Below are positions 24,956-33,379 of a stretch of 64,000 nt of DNA, piece after piece. Below the pieces are notes generated by a model that worked only from the letters and a program-made list of their open reading frames with translations, was not told where the DNA came from and did no database searches. Origin of the DNA: Aphanocapsa sp. GSE-SYN-MK-11-07L (GTDB taxonomy: Bacteria > Cyanobacteriota > Cyanobacteriia > Thermosynechococcales > Thermosynechococcaceae); the NCBI GenBank assembly GCA_019359715.1, contig JAHHGS010000076.1, positions 1 to 64,000 on the forward strand, in the 5' to 3' direction. The position numbers and the translations under genes were made by a program. How positions within the stretch are numbered: position 1 is the first letter of the stretch; every line of letters starts with the position of its first letter.

Positions 24956-27634
24956 ATGTCTCTGCCTTGGATGAAGCCACCGCCGGGTTACACCAGTAAC
25001 CCGTTTACCGGGCCACGGGCCACGGTCAAAGCACCGATCGCAGATAATGCCCCGAAGCCGTTCGCTGAACCAACAACGAATGCGCCCAAACCCGCCCCCA
25101 ATCTCCAACCCCCCAAACCCGCCCCGGCCCCGGCCGCTCCGCCGACAGTTCCCTATAATAGTGCGCCTGGTTATACCTCGCCAACACCTCCGAATGGGGT
25201 GCCTACCAGTACCGGAGGGACACCTTTACAGCCTAATCCCCAGTGGACGCACCCCGGCAATCAACCCGCTAAACCCCCTGGCGTGGTTTCTCAGCCACCC
25301 AAAACACCCAGTATCCCAACTCAGCCCGTTACCACCCCCCAAACCCCTAGCGTTCCTGGGATTCCTGCATCTGCTCCAGCCGTTGCCCCGTTGATTAACC
25401 CGCTGTGGGTGATTCCGGCGATCATCATTCCTGCTGTTGTTTTAACCCCCAACGGTAAGCTTTCCGATGGAACGGCCTTGCCGGGTTCACCCGTTAATAC
25501 CCCTCCCAAACCGCAGGGATTTAAGTTTGACCCCGTGCGGCCCGGTACGACTGGCAAGGTTGAAATCAGGATCGTCCAAAAGGGCAACTATACCGTTGGC
25601 AATCCAGATAACCCAGAGTCCCCAATCAAAAAAGACTTTTCCTATCGGCTCACCGTCTGGGCTGATGCGGCGGTTGATTCAGTCACTCTCAACCCTGAAT
25701 CAAATTTTTTGGTGCATAGCTACGCGATGTTTGGGGTTCAGATTCGGAATGGCAATAACCAAGTCGGTTGGACACTGAAAGACGTTAGGGTTTCTCCCAG
25801 CCCCGATCCGTTTCGGTATTCCACCAATCGCAAAATAACCAGCGTTTCGGTTACCCCGCTCAACAGTCCAGATCTCACCCCGTTTCCGACCACCGATCCA
25901 GATCCAGACGATCAGCCAGGGATTGCCCCGTTTGCCGGGCCACAGCCAACCCCCATTCCCCCCCCTGGCACGGCTGCCCCAACGCCCCAGCCGGATAATC
26001 CCCCTGGCACAACGCCGACCGGATCGCCTGTAAAAACGCCTACCCCTGGTGAAACCCCGACGCCTGAGAGTCCAAATATCCCTTCTACTCCAGACACAGG
26101 CTCAGGATCAGGATCAGGCACAGGCGCAACCAATACGCCCAGTACCACTCCCCCAACTCAAGAGGAGTTAGAGACACCCAGCACAGAGAGTACGTCGATA
26201 ACTGACCTCACGACTAAGGTCACGGAACTGACCAACCGAGTCGATCAACTCGACAAAAAACAAAATACGGTTTGCAAATTCCAAACCACCGATCTTGCTG
26301 CTGTCAATGCCAAGCTAGACGAAATTTTAGAGATTCTCAAACAGAAAGAAGACACAGACAACGAAGATCCGAATCTTTATGACTCGATTGAGTTGCCGCT
26401 AGCCGTTAAAACGGGCGATCGGCAGGGCGAAATTCAAACCAGAAACCTGCTAGTCAAGAAAGGGCAAGGCGGTATTGCCTCCCAATTTGCCACCAGCGCC
26501 GGTTGGGCAGTGCTCGGTTTTCAAGCCCCCCTCCTCACAACGATCGCCAAAATTCTCAACTGGCAGTCAGTTTTTGACGATGAGGGCCGGGCAGCCGTGA
26601 ATCCCAAGCAGGTCGTAGAAGAAGCTGGTCAAGCCCAAACCCAAGATGATGGGGCCACCTTTAACGCCGTGCCTGTTGTTGGGGCGATGGGTCTACTCGC
26701 TGCCTTTGGCGGTGCCGCCTGGATTCGGCAAGGGTTGCACACCCTGCCTAGACAGGTAACGCAATCGACCCTAGACCCGGTTAGAAATGTGGTTGAGACA
26801 ACCACAGGCACGGCCACGAATGCCGTGGATGTGACCATGACCTCGACCAGCCAGGGCAACGCCATCATGACGGGTTTAAGGGGTGTTAATCGGTTTCTGA
26901 AACGGGCCAATGAGCAGCTTAAGCTAGACCGAATCCTCAACATCCTCACCCTGATCACAACGATTCACAATGCCGCCATGCTTAGCAACTCGATTAAGGA
27001 CACCCTGGTCAGTGCTGTAGACAATGCGATCGCTACACTCGGCTGGCTGCCCAAGGATGAAGAAGGGCGCGAGATCGCCCTCTCGGAGATGGTCAACGAC
27101 ACGATCGAGAACACGATCATCTCGATCATTGGCAGAGACAATTACCAGGGCATCACGACAACCTGGAAAAAGGCCAACCGGATTTATCAAGCGGCGGCTA
27201 ACATCCTCTACTCGCTGCAAAGCATGATGAGCAGCGTCATTAATGCCCTGGAAGTTGGGTTTGGCTGGGTGGCCTGGATCGGTAACGCTTTGAAAAAATG
27301 GGGAGTCGTGACCGAGAAGGCCTATGCCTGGATGAACCCGTCGCCTAACTTCCAGAACAAGTTTTTTACCGCTTTAAACAAGGGGGAGGAAATCGCCAGC
27401 AACCTAGAGGAAGTCACCTCAGAGGTCAGAGAGACAGGCGAAACCTTTAACAACCTGGATGAGTTGAAGAAAGAGCTAGACAAATCGCTTGAAGAAGGTC
27501 TGGCTCAACCCCAGATCTCTAACACTGAACAAATCGACATTGCAGAGCTTGCTTCAACCGCTAGCGCAGCGCCCCCGATCGCCCCGACTGACTTAGATAA
27601 ACCGGAAGCAGGCCCAGAGCAAGGAGGTTCCTAA
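24956..27634 (+). CDS. Large Pro-rich, coiled-coil and multi-helix membrane-active protein, function unknown
   Basis: This 892-residue protein has distinct parts. Residues 1-150 are Pro/Ala/Thr-rich low complexity. One hydrophobic stretch (~148-165, PLWVIPAIIIPAVVL) precedes a beta domain (~180-300). A second Pro/Thr/Gly-rich linker (~305-415) follows, then a short coiled coil (~420-470, LTTKVTELTNRVDQLDKK). The C-terminal half has hydrophobic or amphipathic helices (PVVGAMGLLAAFGGAAW; RILNILTLITTIHNAAML) and ends in an acidic coil. Its architecture suits a trans-envelope spike or injection protein. No ATPase or protease motif is seen. The next gene begins directly after the stop. Confidence 0.7.
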   Translation: MSLPWMKPPPGYTSNPFTGPRATVKAPIADNAPKPFAEPTTNAPKPAPNLQPPKPAPAPAAPPTVPYNSAPGYTSPTPPNGVPTSTGGTPLQPNPQWTHPGNQPAKPPGVVSQPPKTPSIPTQPVTTPQTPSVPGIPASAPAVAPLINPLWVIPAIIIPAVVLTPNGKLSDGTALPGSPVNTPPKPQGFKFDPVRPGTTGKVEIRIVQKGNYTVGNPDNPESPIKKDFSYRLTVWADAAVDSVTLNPESNFLVHSYAMFGVQIRNGNNQVGWTLKDVRVSPSPDPFRYSTNRKITSVSVTPLNSPDLTPFPTTDPDPDDQPGIAPFAGPQPTPIPPPGTAAPTPQPDNPPGTTPTGSPVKTPTPGETPTPESPNIPSTPDTGSGSGSGTGATNTPSTTPPTQEELETPSTESTSITDLTTKVTELTNRVDQLDKKQNTVCKFQTTDLAAVNAKLDEILEILKQKEDTDNEDPNLYDSIELPLAVKTGDRQGEIQTRNLLVKKGQGGIASQFATSAGWAVLGFQAPLLTTIAKILNWQSVFDDEGRAAVNPKQVVEEAGQAQTQDDGATFNAVPVVGAMGLLAAFGGAAWIRQGLHTLPRQVTQSTLDPVRNVVETTTGTATNAVDVTMTSTSQGNAIMTGLRGVNRFLKRANEQLKLDRILNILTLITTIHNAAMLSNSIKDTLVSAVDNAIATLGWLPKDEEGREIALSEMVNDTIENTIISIIGRDNYQGITTTWKKANRIYQAAANILYSLQSMMSSVINALEVGFGWVAWIGNALKKWGVVTEKAYAWMNPSPNFQNKFFTALNKGEEIASNLEEVTSEVRETGETFNNLDELKKELDKSLEEGLAQPQISNTEQIDIAELASTASAAPPIAPTDLDKPEAGPEQGGS

Positions 27635-28453
27635 ATGCCATTACCAGAAGGGTTTAGCGAATGGGAGCATTTACAAAGCACTGTGTTACGGATTCACAAT
27701 CGCTTTGTCAGAGATGAATTTTCAGACATTGGAGCTGATGATGAAATCGCTGGGGCCCGTGGCTCATTGCGCCATGCCAGCCTGATCAAGGATGACGATT
27801 CCGCGATCATGGTCATGAACCGAATGCTGTTGTTTTATGTCTTGTGTCGGAAAGCCAGCGACTTGCAGGCCCCCCTCTATGGCACTCCTATATCTGACTT
27901 TGATGAGCGAGTGATCTATCGCCCCCAAGTTCATCTCTATTTTCGCCAAGATGCTGATTCTGTGCCTGCCAATAAGCAGCCGGTACGCGCTCAGATTAGC
28001 TTTCGGCTCAACGAGTCTCCCCAGACGATCACCGAGGCAGACTTGCGGCAAATTGGCACTCGCATCCGGTCTGAATTTGGCACGAGTGGGCGCTATCGCT
28101 GGAGTCGGGGCAAAATTCTCGTCACCTATAAAGATCCTCCAAACGGGCTGAACTTCCAAATTTACGCCCTGAATGAGGCAGAGGGCCGCCAAGTGATCCA
28201 AAAGTCGCTGGATGTGGCCAACCGCACCTATGACCCTGATTTATTGGTTGTGCATACCCCGGCTAGCGGTGCCTATCCTACTAGCCCAGGCAATCAGACA
28301 ATCTTGGGCAAGTCCCGGTCTAAACCCGTGCGACGGTCTAGAGCCTACGTTAGATTCAGCCATGCGACGGCTCACATTTGGGGTTTGCAATTGCCGATTA
28401 TTCTTTGCGGTTCCCCCTATCGTTATCCCAATGTCTTGGTGCCCTTAGATTAA
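27635..28453 (+). CDS. Hypothetical late-operon protein
   Basis: This 272-residue soluble protein starts at the base after the 892-residue gene's stop, with GGAGG 8 bp upstream. It has an alpha-rich first third (ALRHASL-type helix, MVMNRMLLFYVLCRK), a charged middle with YRPQVHLYFRQDAD and RAQISFRLNESPQTIT, and a basic stretch KSRSKPVRRSRAYVRF. No family recognised. Tight coupling suggests a partner of the 892-residue protein. Confidence 0.65.
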   Translation: MPLPEGFSEWEHLQSTVLRIHNRFVRDEFSDIGADDEIAGARGSLRHASLIKDDDSAIMVMNRMLLFYVLCRKASDLQAPLYGTPISDFDERVIYRPQVHLYFRQDADSVPANKQPVRAQISFRLNESPQTITEADLRQIGTRIRSEFGTSGRYRWSRGKILVTYKDPPNGLNFQIYALNEAEGRQVIQKSLDVANRTYDPDLLVVHTPASGAYPTSPGNQTILGKSRSKPVRRSRAYVRFSHATAHIWGLQLPIILCGSPYRYPNVLVPLD

Positions 28454-28548
28454 ATTCGCTCTCCTCTAACCCTCTAAGCGTTGAAGCTTTTCGATCAGGC
28501 TGAAATCCTTTTACAGTAGGGATTAACACTAGTTTAGAGAGAAAAATT

Positions 28549-29088
28549 ATGGCACGCAGAGGATCGCGGTATTTGGGAATTTTGCGGGGCACCGATAATG
28601 AGGCGGCCACCAAAACAATCGCCTATTTACGGGGGACTCGCAAAGTCACCTATGAAGGCCGCCGGGGCAACCGGCCCGCCCTGCGCCGGGTAAAAGTGCG
28701 TCTGTTTGACATGCCGATCGCTGATACCAAGTTTCTCTTAGAAAATGTCAATCAAAGCAGATGGGCGACGGTGAAACCGTTTGTGAATACGTTTACGTTT
28801 GAGGTTGAGTCAGGAGACAGCCCCGATGATCTGCTAGACATTCCCCTCTTAAACGCGCCCAGAGCCTTAATCGTGCTCGATCGTTCAGACATTGGCACTC
28901 GCAAAGTTTCTGAAATCAGTGGACTTGAGTATAAGTCTTACGGCGGAACCAGCGTTTCTGTCCCCTTTGGCAAAAGTACCGCTTCTGGCAGCAACGTCAA
29001 TACTGCTTTTTCGGCGATTCGGACGGCGGTCAAAAATGCCGATGTCAGAAATATGTGTTCTTTAGTGCCAGGCACCTATGTTGGTTGA
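28549..29088 (+). CDS. Basic small protein with its own leader; coat-protein candidate
   Basis: This 179-residue protein is preceded by a 95-bp gap, the largest in the operon, with a TTTACA-like box and a purine-rich AGAGAGAAAAA ribosome site, so it may be expressed separately and strongly. Its N-terminus is Arg-rich (MARRGSRYLGILRG; RRGNRPALRRVKVRLF); the rest is predicted beta-rich. An Arg-rich arm followed by a beta domain is seen in several small viral coat proteins, but there is no detectable family match, so this is a hypothesis only. Confidence 0.6.
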   Translation: MARRGSRYLGILRGTDNEAATKTIAYLRGTRKVTYEGRRGNRPALRRVKVRLFDMPIADTKFLLENVNQSRWATVKPFVNTFTFEVESGDSPDDLLDIPLLNAPRALIVLDRSDIGTRKVSEISGLEYKSYGGTSVSVPFGKSTASGSNVNTAFSAIRTAVKNADVRNMCSLVPGTYVG

Positions 29089-29323
29089 GGAACGGATTTG
29101 GCTAGCGCTGTCCACCCCGCAGGATCAAGCGGCCCTGCGGGGTGAACGGGACTGGACACCAGAGCAGGAATGGAAGCGCTACGTTCAGCGCCAAACCCTC
29201 TTGCAGCAGGTGATATTCGGCAATATGCACCCAGATGATTTGCTCGATTGCCTGCTTGACCATGACCTCAGCCCCGATGATTATCTTGACCAGGTAGATG
29301 ATGGTTTACGCCCACTATGCTAG
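29078..29323 (+). CDS. Small hypothetical protein
   Basis: This 81-residue protein overlaps the preceding gene by 11 bp and the next by 7 bp. It is acidic, with DWTPEQEWKRYVQRQTLLQ and a C-terminal DDLLDCLLDHDLSPDDYLD. The pattern recalls small DUF-type proteins with short acidic repeats, but none is recognised. Confidence 0.55.
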   Translation: MLVEERIWLALSTPQDQAALRGERDWTPEQEWKRYVQRQTLLQQVIFGNMHPDDLLDCLLDHDLSPDDYLDQVDDGLRPLC

Positions 29324-29793
29324 ACGGCTCAGTCAAACTAGTTGGCCCGTTGTCTATACCGGGGGAATGGACGCGGGAACTACAGGTCAGTGCTGACCTG
29401 GTGGCTGTCCAGATTGGCAATGGCCGCTATGTTCCGATTCCCCCGCTGGTCAAACTCACCCCGCATCGGGTGCTGATGATTGGTTGCCGTAACCCATTAG
29501 CCAAACCGAGTTGGTTCTTAGGGTGCTGGCTGAGTGTTGAGTTACTTTGCTCCCCCAGCAGCACATCCCAACTGGCTGGCTTAGCTGAACTGCAACATCA
29601 CGCCATCCCCTTGCAGCGTTACAAGCTGATTGTGATCCCTGAGATTGAGACTGAATCACCCTATCGACTCAGGTTCAGGATTCCCTACTGGCATCAAGAA
29701 ATCAGGATTGAAGCGTTCTACCTTGATAACACATTGACGACGGATATACAGGCTTCCCTGGAACGGCTTGAAGCTGCTGTTAACACCTTGTAG
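29317..29793 (+). CDS. Hypothetical protein of the late operon
   Basis: This 158-residue protein starts MLDGSVKLVGPLSIPG. It is beta-rich (VAVQIGNGRYVPIPPLVKL; YRLRFRIPYWHQEIRIEAFYL) and ends in a helix. No signal peptide and no recognised family. It is coupled to its neighbours by overlap upstream and a 2-bp gap downstream. Confidence 0.6.
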   Translation: MLDGSVKLVGPLSIPGEWTRELQVSADLVAVQIGNGRYVPIPPLVKLTPHRVLMIGCRNPLAKPSWFLGCWLSVELLCSPSSTSQLAGLAELQHHAIPLQRYKLIVIPEIETESPYRLRFRIPYWHQEIRIEAFYLDNTLTTDIQASLERLEAAVNTL

Positions 29794-29795
29794 CC

Positions 29796-30065
29796 ATGAC
29801 TCAACCGCCCGATCGCTCAAAAATTACCCTGACCCCAAACAAAGAGCGGATCTCGCTCAGTTATGCCTCCCTTGCCCTGCTGGGGACAATGACTGCTGCT
29901 TTGGGAGGAGCATTTATGCATTTCTACAGCCAGGTTTGCACCCCCCAGGTTTTGACGGCCCAGTCTGAGAAAAAAGAGCTGTTAACGGTACTGAATCAGC
30001 TTAGCCTGCAAATCCAAACCAACACCAAAGCGATTGAAGACCTGCACGATCGCCAGCCAAAATAA
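29796..30065 (+). CDS. Holin-like single-helix membrane protein
   Basis: This 89-residue protein has a polar N-terminus (MTQPPDRSKITLTPNKERI), one hydrophobic helix (residues ~26-48, SYASLALLGTMTAALGGAFM), then a coiled, charged C-terminus (LLTVLNQLSLQIQTNTKAI). It resembles small phage holin or spanin-type proteins in size and topology. It directly precedes the YkuD-like gene by 29 bp, as holins precede endolysins. Assignment is by context. Confidence 0.55.
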   Translation: MTQPPDRSKITLTPNKERISLSYASLALLGTMTAALGGAFMHFYSQVCTPQVLTAQSEKKELLTVLNQLSLQIQTNTKAIEDLHDRQPK

Positions 30066-30094
30066 GCAACTCATCACCCCACACTCTGGAGGAA

Positions 30095-30616
30095 ATGATC
30101 ATGTGCGCCCTCTATGGCCCCAAGCGCCGCCCCCAAGAATTTGGCTTTGGCCCCCCCGATACGCACCTGGTCGCTAACGATGCCACCGAGACAATTAAGG
30201 GCTATGCCTTTGGCGGTCAACTGCTGTTTGAGATTCCCGCCCTCTGTAAGGGCACCGGCGGCGATGACTGGCGCTTCAACAGCGCTGACACGCCCCCCGG
30301 CTTATACAAGCTGGGCGCAATTTACAACGACATCGTTAAGGTGGGCATGAACCCAGAGTTCGATCGCACCCTGAGAAGCTTTGGCTGGATTAGCTACGAC
30401 ATGATCGAGTTAGAAAGCCAGGAAATTAAGCATGGTCGGGCTGGGATTATGCTGCATGGCGGCGGCTCAGGGTGTGGTTGGCCCGGCGCTTGGCAACCCC
30501 GTCAGCGGCTTTACGCGACCTTTGGCTGTGTTCGCTGCCACAACATTGATTTAAGAGACAAAATTTTACCCCGCTACAAGCAGGGCACGGTTTACTTATC
30601 GGTCTACCAAGATTGA
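30095..30616 (+). CDS. YkuD-type L,D-transpeptidase/endolysin candidate
   Basis: This 173-residue protein has the YkuD catalytic pattern: His in IMLHGGGSGCGWPG, then about 21 residues later the Cys motif ATFGCVRCHNIDL. YkuD enzymes act on L,D bonds of peptidoglycan stem peptides. No signal peptide is present, so export would need the adjacent holin-like protein, as for phage endolysins. It starts MIMC at ATG 30095, with GGAGG upstream. Next to ndhF but unrelated to it; it closes the element. Confidence 0.7.
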   Translation: MIMCALYGPKRRPQEFGFGPPDTHLVANDATETIKGYAFGGQLLFEIPALCKGTGGDDWRFNSADTPPGLYKLGAIYNDIVKVGMNPEFDRTLRSFGWISYDMIELESQEIKHGRAGIMLHGGGSGCGWPGAWQPRQRLYATFGCVRCHNIDLRDKILPRYKQGTVYLSVYQD

Positions 30617-30756
30617 AGTGGTAGAGCGATCGCAAATTATCCGCTGGGGATTCTTCTCAGACCTGTGGCACAATGTTAGCGGTCAAAGCCGATGGCCGCA
30701 TTGTCCTTATGGACAACTCGACGGAGACTATCGCACACTCAATGGATGCTCAAATC

Positions 30757-32802
30757 ATGGAACCGCTTTATCAATATGCCTGGCTGATTCCGGTTTTACC
30801 ATTGGCCACAGCGATGGTGATTGGGTTAGGTCTGATTTCTTTTAACCAAGTTACGAATCAATTGCGACGGGCAAACGCGATTTTTGTGATTGCTGGCTTG
30901 GCAGCCGCGATGGCTTACTCCCTGGCAATCCTGTGGAGCCAGTATCATGGGCATGCTCCTTACCTGCAAACCTTTGAGTGGGCCTCGGCGGGGACATTTC
31001 ACTTGACGATGGGGTTCACGATTGACCACCTGTCAGCCTTGATGCTGACGATCGTGACCACGGTAGCGCTGCTGGTAATGATCTACACCGATGGCTACAT
31101 GGCCCATGATCCTGGCTATGTCCGGTTTTATGCCTATTTGAGCCTGTTCAGCTCCTCCATGCTGGGGCTGGTGGTCAGCATCAACCTAGTGCAGATTTAT
31201 GTGTTTTGGGAACTGGTCGGGATGTGCTCCTACCTGCTGGTTGGGTTTTGGTTCGACCGCAAATCAGCCGCTGATGCTGCCCAAAAAGCGTTTGTTACTA
31301 ACCGGGTCGGTGACTTTGGTTTACTTCTAGGAATTTTGGGCTTGTTTTGGGCCACGGGCAGCTTTGACTTTCAAACGATTGGCGATCGGCTCCAGCAGTT
31401 GGTCAGTTCTGGGGCCTTGAGCAGCGGCGTGGCGATTCTGCTGGCCATTTTGGTCTTTTTGGGCCCCGTCGCCAAGTCGGCCCAGTTTCCGCTCCATGTT
31501 TGGCTACCGGACGCGATGGAAGGCCCGACCCCCATCTCGGCTCTGATTCATGCCGCCACGATGGTGGCAGCCGGAGTATTCCTAATTGCCCGCATGTTCC
31601 CGGTCTTTTCGGGCATGCCAGAGGTGATGAATGTGATTGCTTGGACAGGCGCATTTACGGCTTTTTTGGGCGCTTCGATCGCGATTACTCAAAACGACAT
31701 CAAAAAAGGCTTGGCCTATTCCACCATTTCTCAGTTGGGCTACATGGTGATGGCAATGGGCGTAGGTGCCTATTCCGCTGGCTTATTTCACCTGATGACC
31801 CACGCTTATTTCAAAGCGATGTTGTTCTTGGGTTCAGGCTCCGTCATTCACGGCATGGAAGGAGTAGTCGGACACGATCCGGTGCTGGCCCAAGACATGC
31901 GCTTGATGGGCGGCTTGCGGAAGTATATGCCGCTGACTTCCCTCACTTTTTTGGTTGGCTGCTTGGCGATTTCGGGGATTCCGCCCTTTGCTGGCTTCTG
32001 GTCGAAGGATGAAATTTTAGGCTCTGTCTTTGCCAGCAATCCGGCCATGTGGATGGTGGGTTGGCTAACGGCGGGGATTACTGCTTTCTACATGTTTCGG
32101 ATGTATTTTTCCACCTTTGAAGGCAGCTTTCGGGGCCACCAAACGGATGTCCGCCAGCAGCTAAAAGCCGCCGCTGGTGAGCCAGAACTGGCCATGGCCT
32201 TTGGCCCCGGTGCGATGGATCCAAAAGAGCTAGACCAGGATCATCACCACAGCGACTCGCCCCACGAGTCGCCGCTGACGATGACCTTACCGCTACTGAT
32301 CTTGGCGGTGCCCTCACTGCTGATTGGCCTGGTTGGTACGCCCTTTAATAATTACTTTGAAGCGTTTATTCATCCCGCAGGCGACGCGATCGCTGAAGTA
32401 GCTGAGGTTGCCCACGAGTTCGACTGGACAGAGTTCCTAGTCATGGGCGGTAGCTCAATCGGGATTGCCCTAATTGGCATCACCCTGGCTTCGCTAATGT
32501 ACCTCCAACGCAAGCTTGATCCAGGCGCGATCGCGGCTAAAATCAAGCCGCTCTATGAGTTTTCGCTGCACAAGTGGTACATTGACGACCTCTACAACAC
32601 GGTTTTCGTCCAAGGCTGTCGCCGCTTGGCTCGCCAAGTTCTAGAGGTAGACTACAACGTCGTCGATGGCGTCGTCAACCTGACTGGCTTCGTGACGATG
32701 ATCAGCGGTGAAGGGCTGAAATACTTTGAGAGTGGACGAGTCCAGTTCTACGCTCTAATTGTCTTTCTCGCCGTTCTCGGCTTTGTGATCATTTCGGCGT
32801 AG
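30757..32802 (+). CDS. ndhF: NAD(P)H-quinone oxidoreductase subunit 5 (NdhF)
   Basis: This 681-residue antiporter-like subunit of the thylakoid NDH-1 complex pumps protons during cyclic/respiratory electron flow. It has fourteen or more hydrophobic helices and conserved blocks VGMCSYLLVGFWFDR, HVWLPDAMEGPTPISALIHAATMV (abbreviated) and AFTAFLGASIAITQNDIKK with the key Lys. I start it at ATG 30757 (MEPLYQYAWLIPVLPL), the conserved NdhF beginning; ATGs at 30709 and 30742 are also in frame. No ndhD follows, so the usual ndhF-ndhD pairing is broken here. Confidence 0.95.
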   Translation: MEPLYQYAWLIPVLPLATAMVIGLGLISFNQVTNQLRRANAIFVIAGLAAAMAYSLAILWSQYHGHAPYLQTFEWASAGTFHLTMGFTIDHLSALMLTIVTTVALLVMIYTDGYMAHDPGYVRFYAYLSLFSSSMLGLVVSINLVQIYVFWELVGMCSYLLVGFWFDRKSAADAAQKAFVTNRVGDFGLLLGILGLFWATGSFDFQTIGDRLQQLVSSGALSSGVAILLAILVFLGPVAKSAQFPLHVWLPDAMEGPTPISALIHAATMVAAGVFLIARMFPVFSGMPEVMNVIAWTGAFTAFLGASIAITQNDIKKGLAYSTISQLGYMVMAMGVGAYSAGLFHLMTHAYFKAMLFLGSGSVIHGMEGVVGHDPVLAQDMRLMGGLRKYMPLTSLTFLVGCLAISGIPPFAGFWSKDEILGSVFASNPAMWMVGWLTAGITAFYMFRMYFSTFEGSFRGHQTDVRQQLKAAAGEPELAMAFGPGAMDPKELDQDHHHSDSPHESPLTMTLPLLILAVPSLLIGLVGTPFNNYFEAFIHPAGDAIAEVAEVAHEFDWTEFLVMGGSSIGIALIGITLASLMYLQRKLDPGAIAAKIKPLYEFSLHKWYIDDLYNTVFVQGCRRLARQVLEVDYNVVDGVVNLTGFVTMISGEGLKYFESGRVQFYALIVFLAVLGFVIISA

Positions 32803-32815
32803 TCAGGCACAGACC

Positions 32816-32848
32816 GTTGGGTGGGAATGCTGCAAACTTCCACCCAAC
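32816..32848 (+). terminator. Possible terminator hairpin after ndhF
   Basis: GTTGGGTGG pairs with CCACCCAAC (32816-32824 with 32840-32848), 14 bp after the ndhF stop. No strong U-run follows, so termination would be weak or factor-assisted. Confidence 0.4.
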
Positions 32849-33379
32849 TGCCCTCAAAGCGATGGTGATTCCGCTAGCCTTGCCTTGATGAAAGACCGAT
32901 TTGACTTTTTTTGGCTGCTGGCGATCGCCGTCAATGGAATCAATGAATTATTCTCTGGAGACTTGCACAGCCTTATATCCAGCACAATCCAGCCTTGAGA
33001 TCGGGATACATGAAGCTGATCCGGGGCTTCTTGGTGGGGATGAGTCTACCAGTGGATAGTGATGGGGATTGGACTCGTCGGGGGTGGGATTGCTGCGATC
33101 TCAGACTACTTGCATCCCCTGATCATGGTGCAGCAAGAGGGCGAAAACCGAAGCGATGCGCAGCATTATCCTCAATCCGAATGCCAAAGATCTGCGCGCT
33201 AGGATGACGCTTCAGCAATTGCTTGGCAGCAGTCAAACTATCATTGGCCACTTCAAATGCTCTGGTTTCAATATTTCACAAAGTGTTGCGATAGCAAATC
33301 GCCACAATTCTGCCGTAGTTGCCTGTCTCGACTTGGGAGCGCGATCGCCCTTTAAAGCTGGTTGTCATAAGTCAAGAAA
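32849..33379. other. Gene-poor region with no confident feature
   Basis: About 530 bp between ndhF and the next gene hold only short broken frames on both strands. On the plus strand there is a 36-codon frame from 32888 (MKDRFDFFWLLAIAV) and hydrophobic pieces later (GIGLVGGGIAAISDYL); on the minus strand a piece reads AFEVANDSLTAAKQLL between stops. They look like decayed coding sequence but I cannot name a parent family. No RNA gene or repeat is obvious. Confidence 0.4.

Larger units (their letters stand above)
20641..30660. mobile_element. Compact prophage-like accessory element, type not recognised
   Basis: About 10 kb separates the IS110 element from ndhF and contains no housekeeping gene. 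It has a four-gene overlapping leftward operon, a divergent helix-turn-helix gene with operator repeats, two duplicated small proteins, a minimal tyrosine recombinase, and nine rightward genes ending in a holin-like and a YkuD-like gene. This is the modular layout of a temperate phage or satellite. No terminase, portal, capsid protease or Walker-A packaging ATPase is recognisable. The ends are not defined; I found no flanking direct repeat and no tRNA. Confidence 0.6.

Noticed and set aside
26098-26125. Short GGATCA/GGCACA direct repeats, considered as a CRISPR or tandem array
   Set aside because: They encode a Ser-Gly linker in the 892-residue protein and have no spacers.
19040-30756. tRNA attachment site flanking the prophage-like element
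   Set aside because: No tRNA-like cloverleaf or matching direct repeat was found near either edge by eye.
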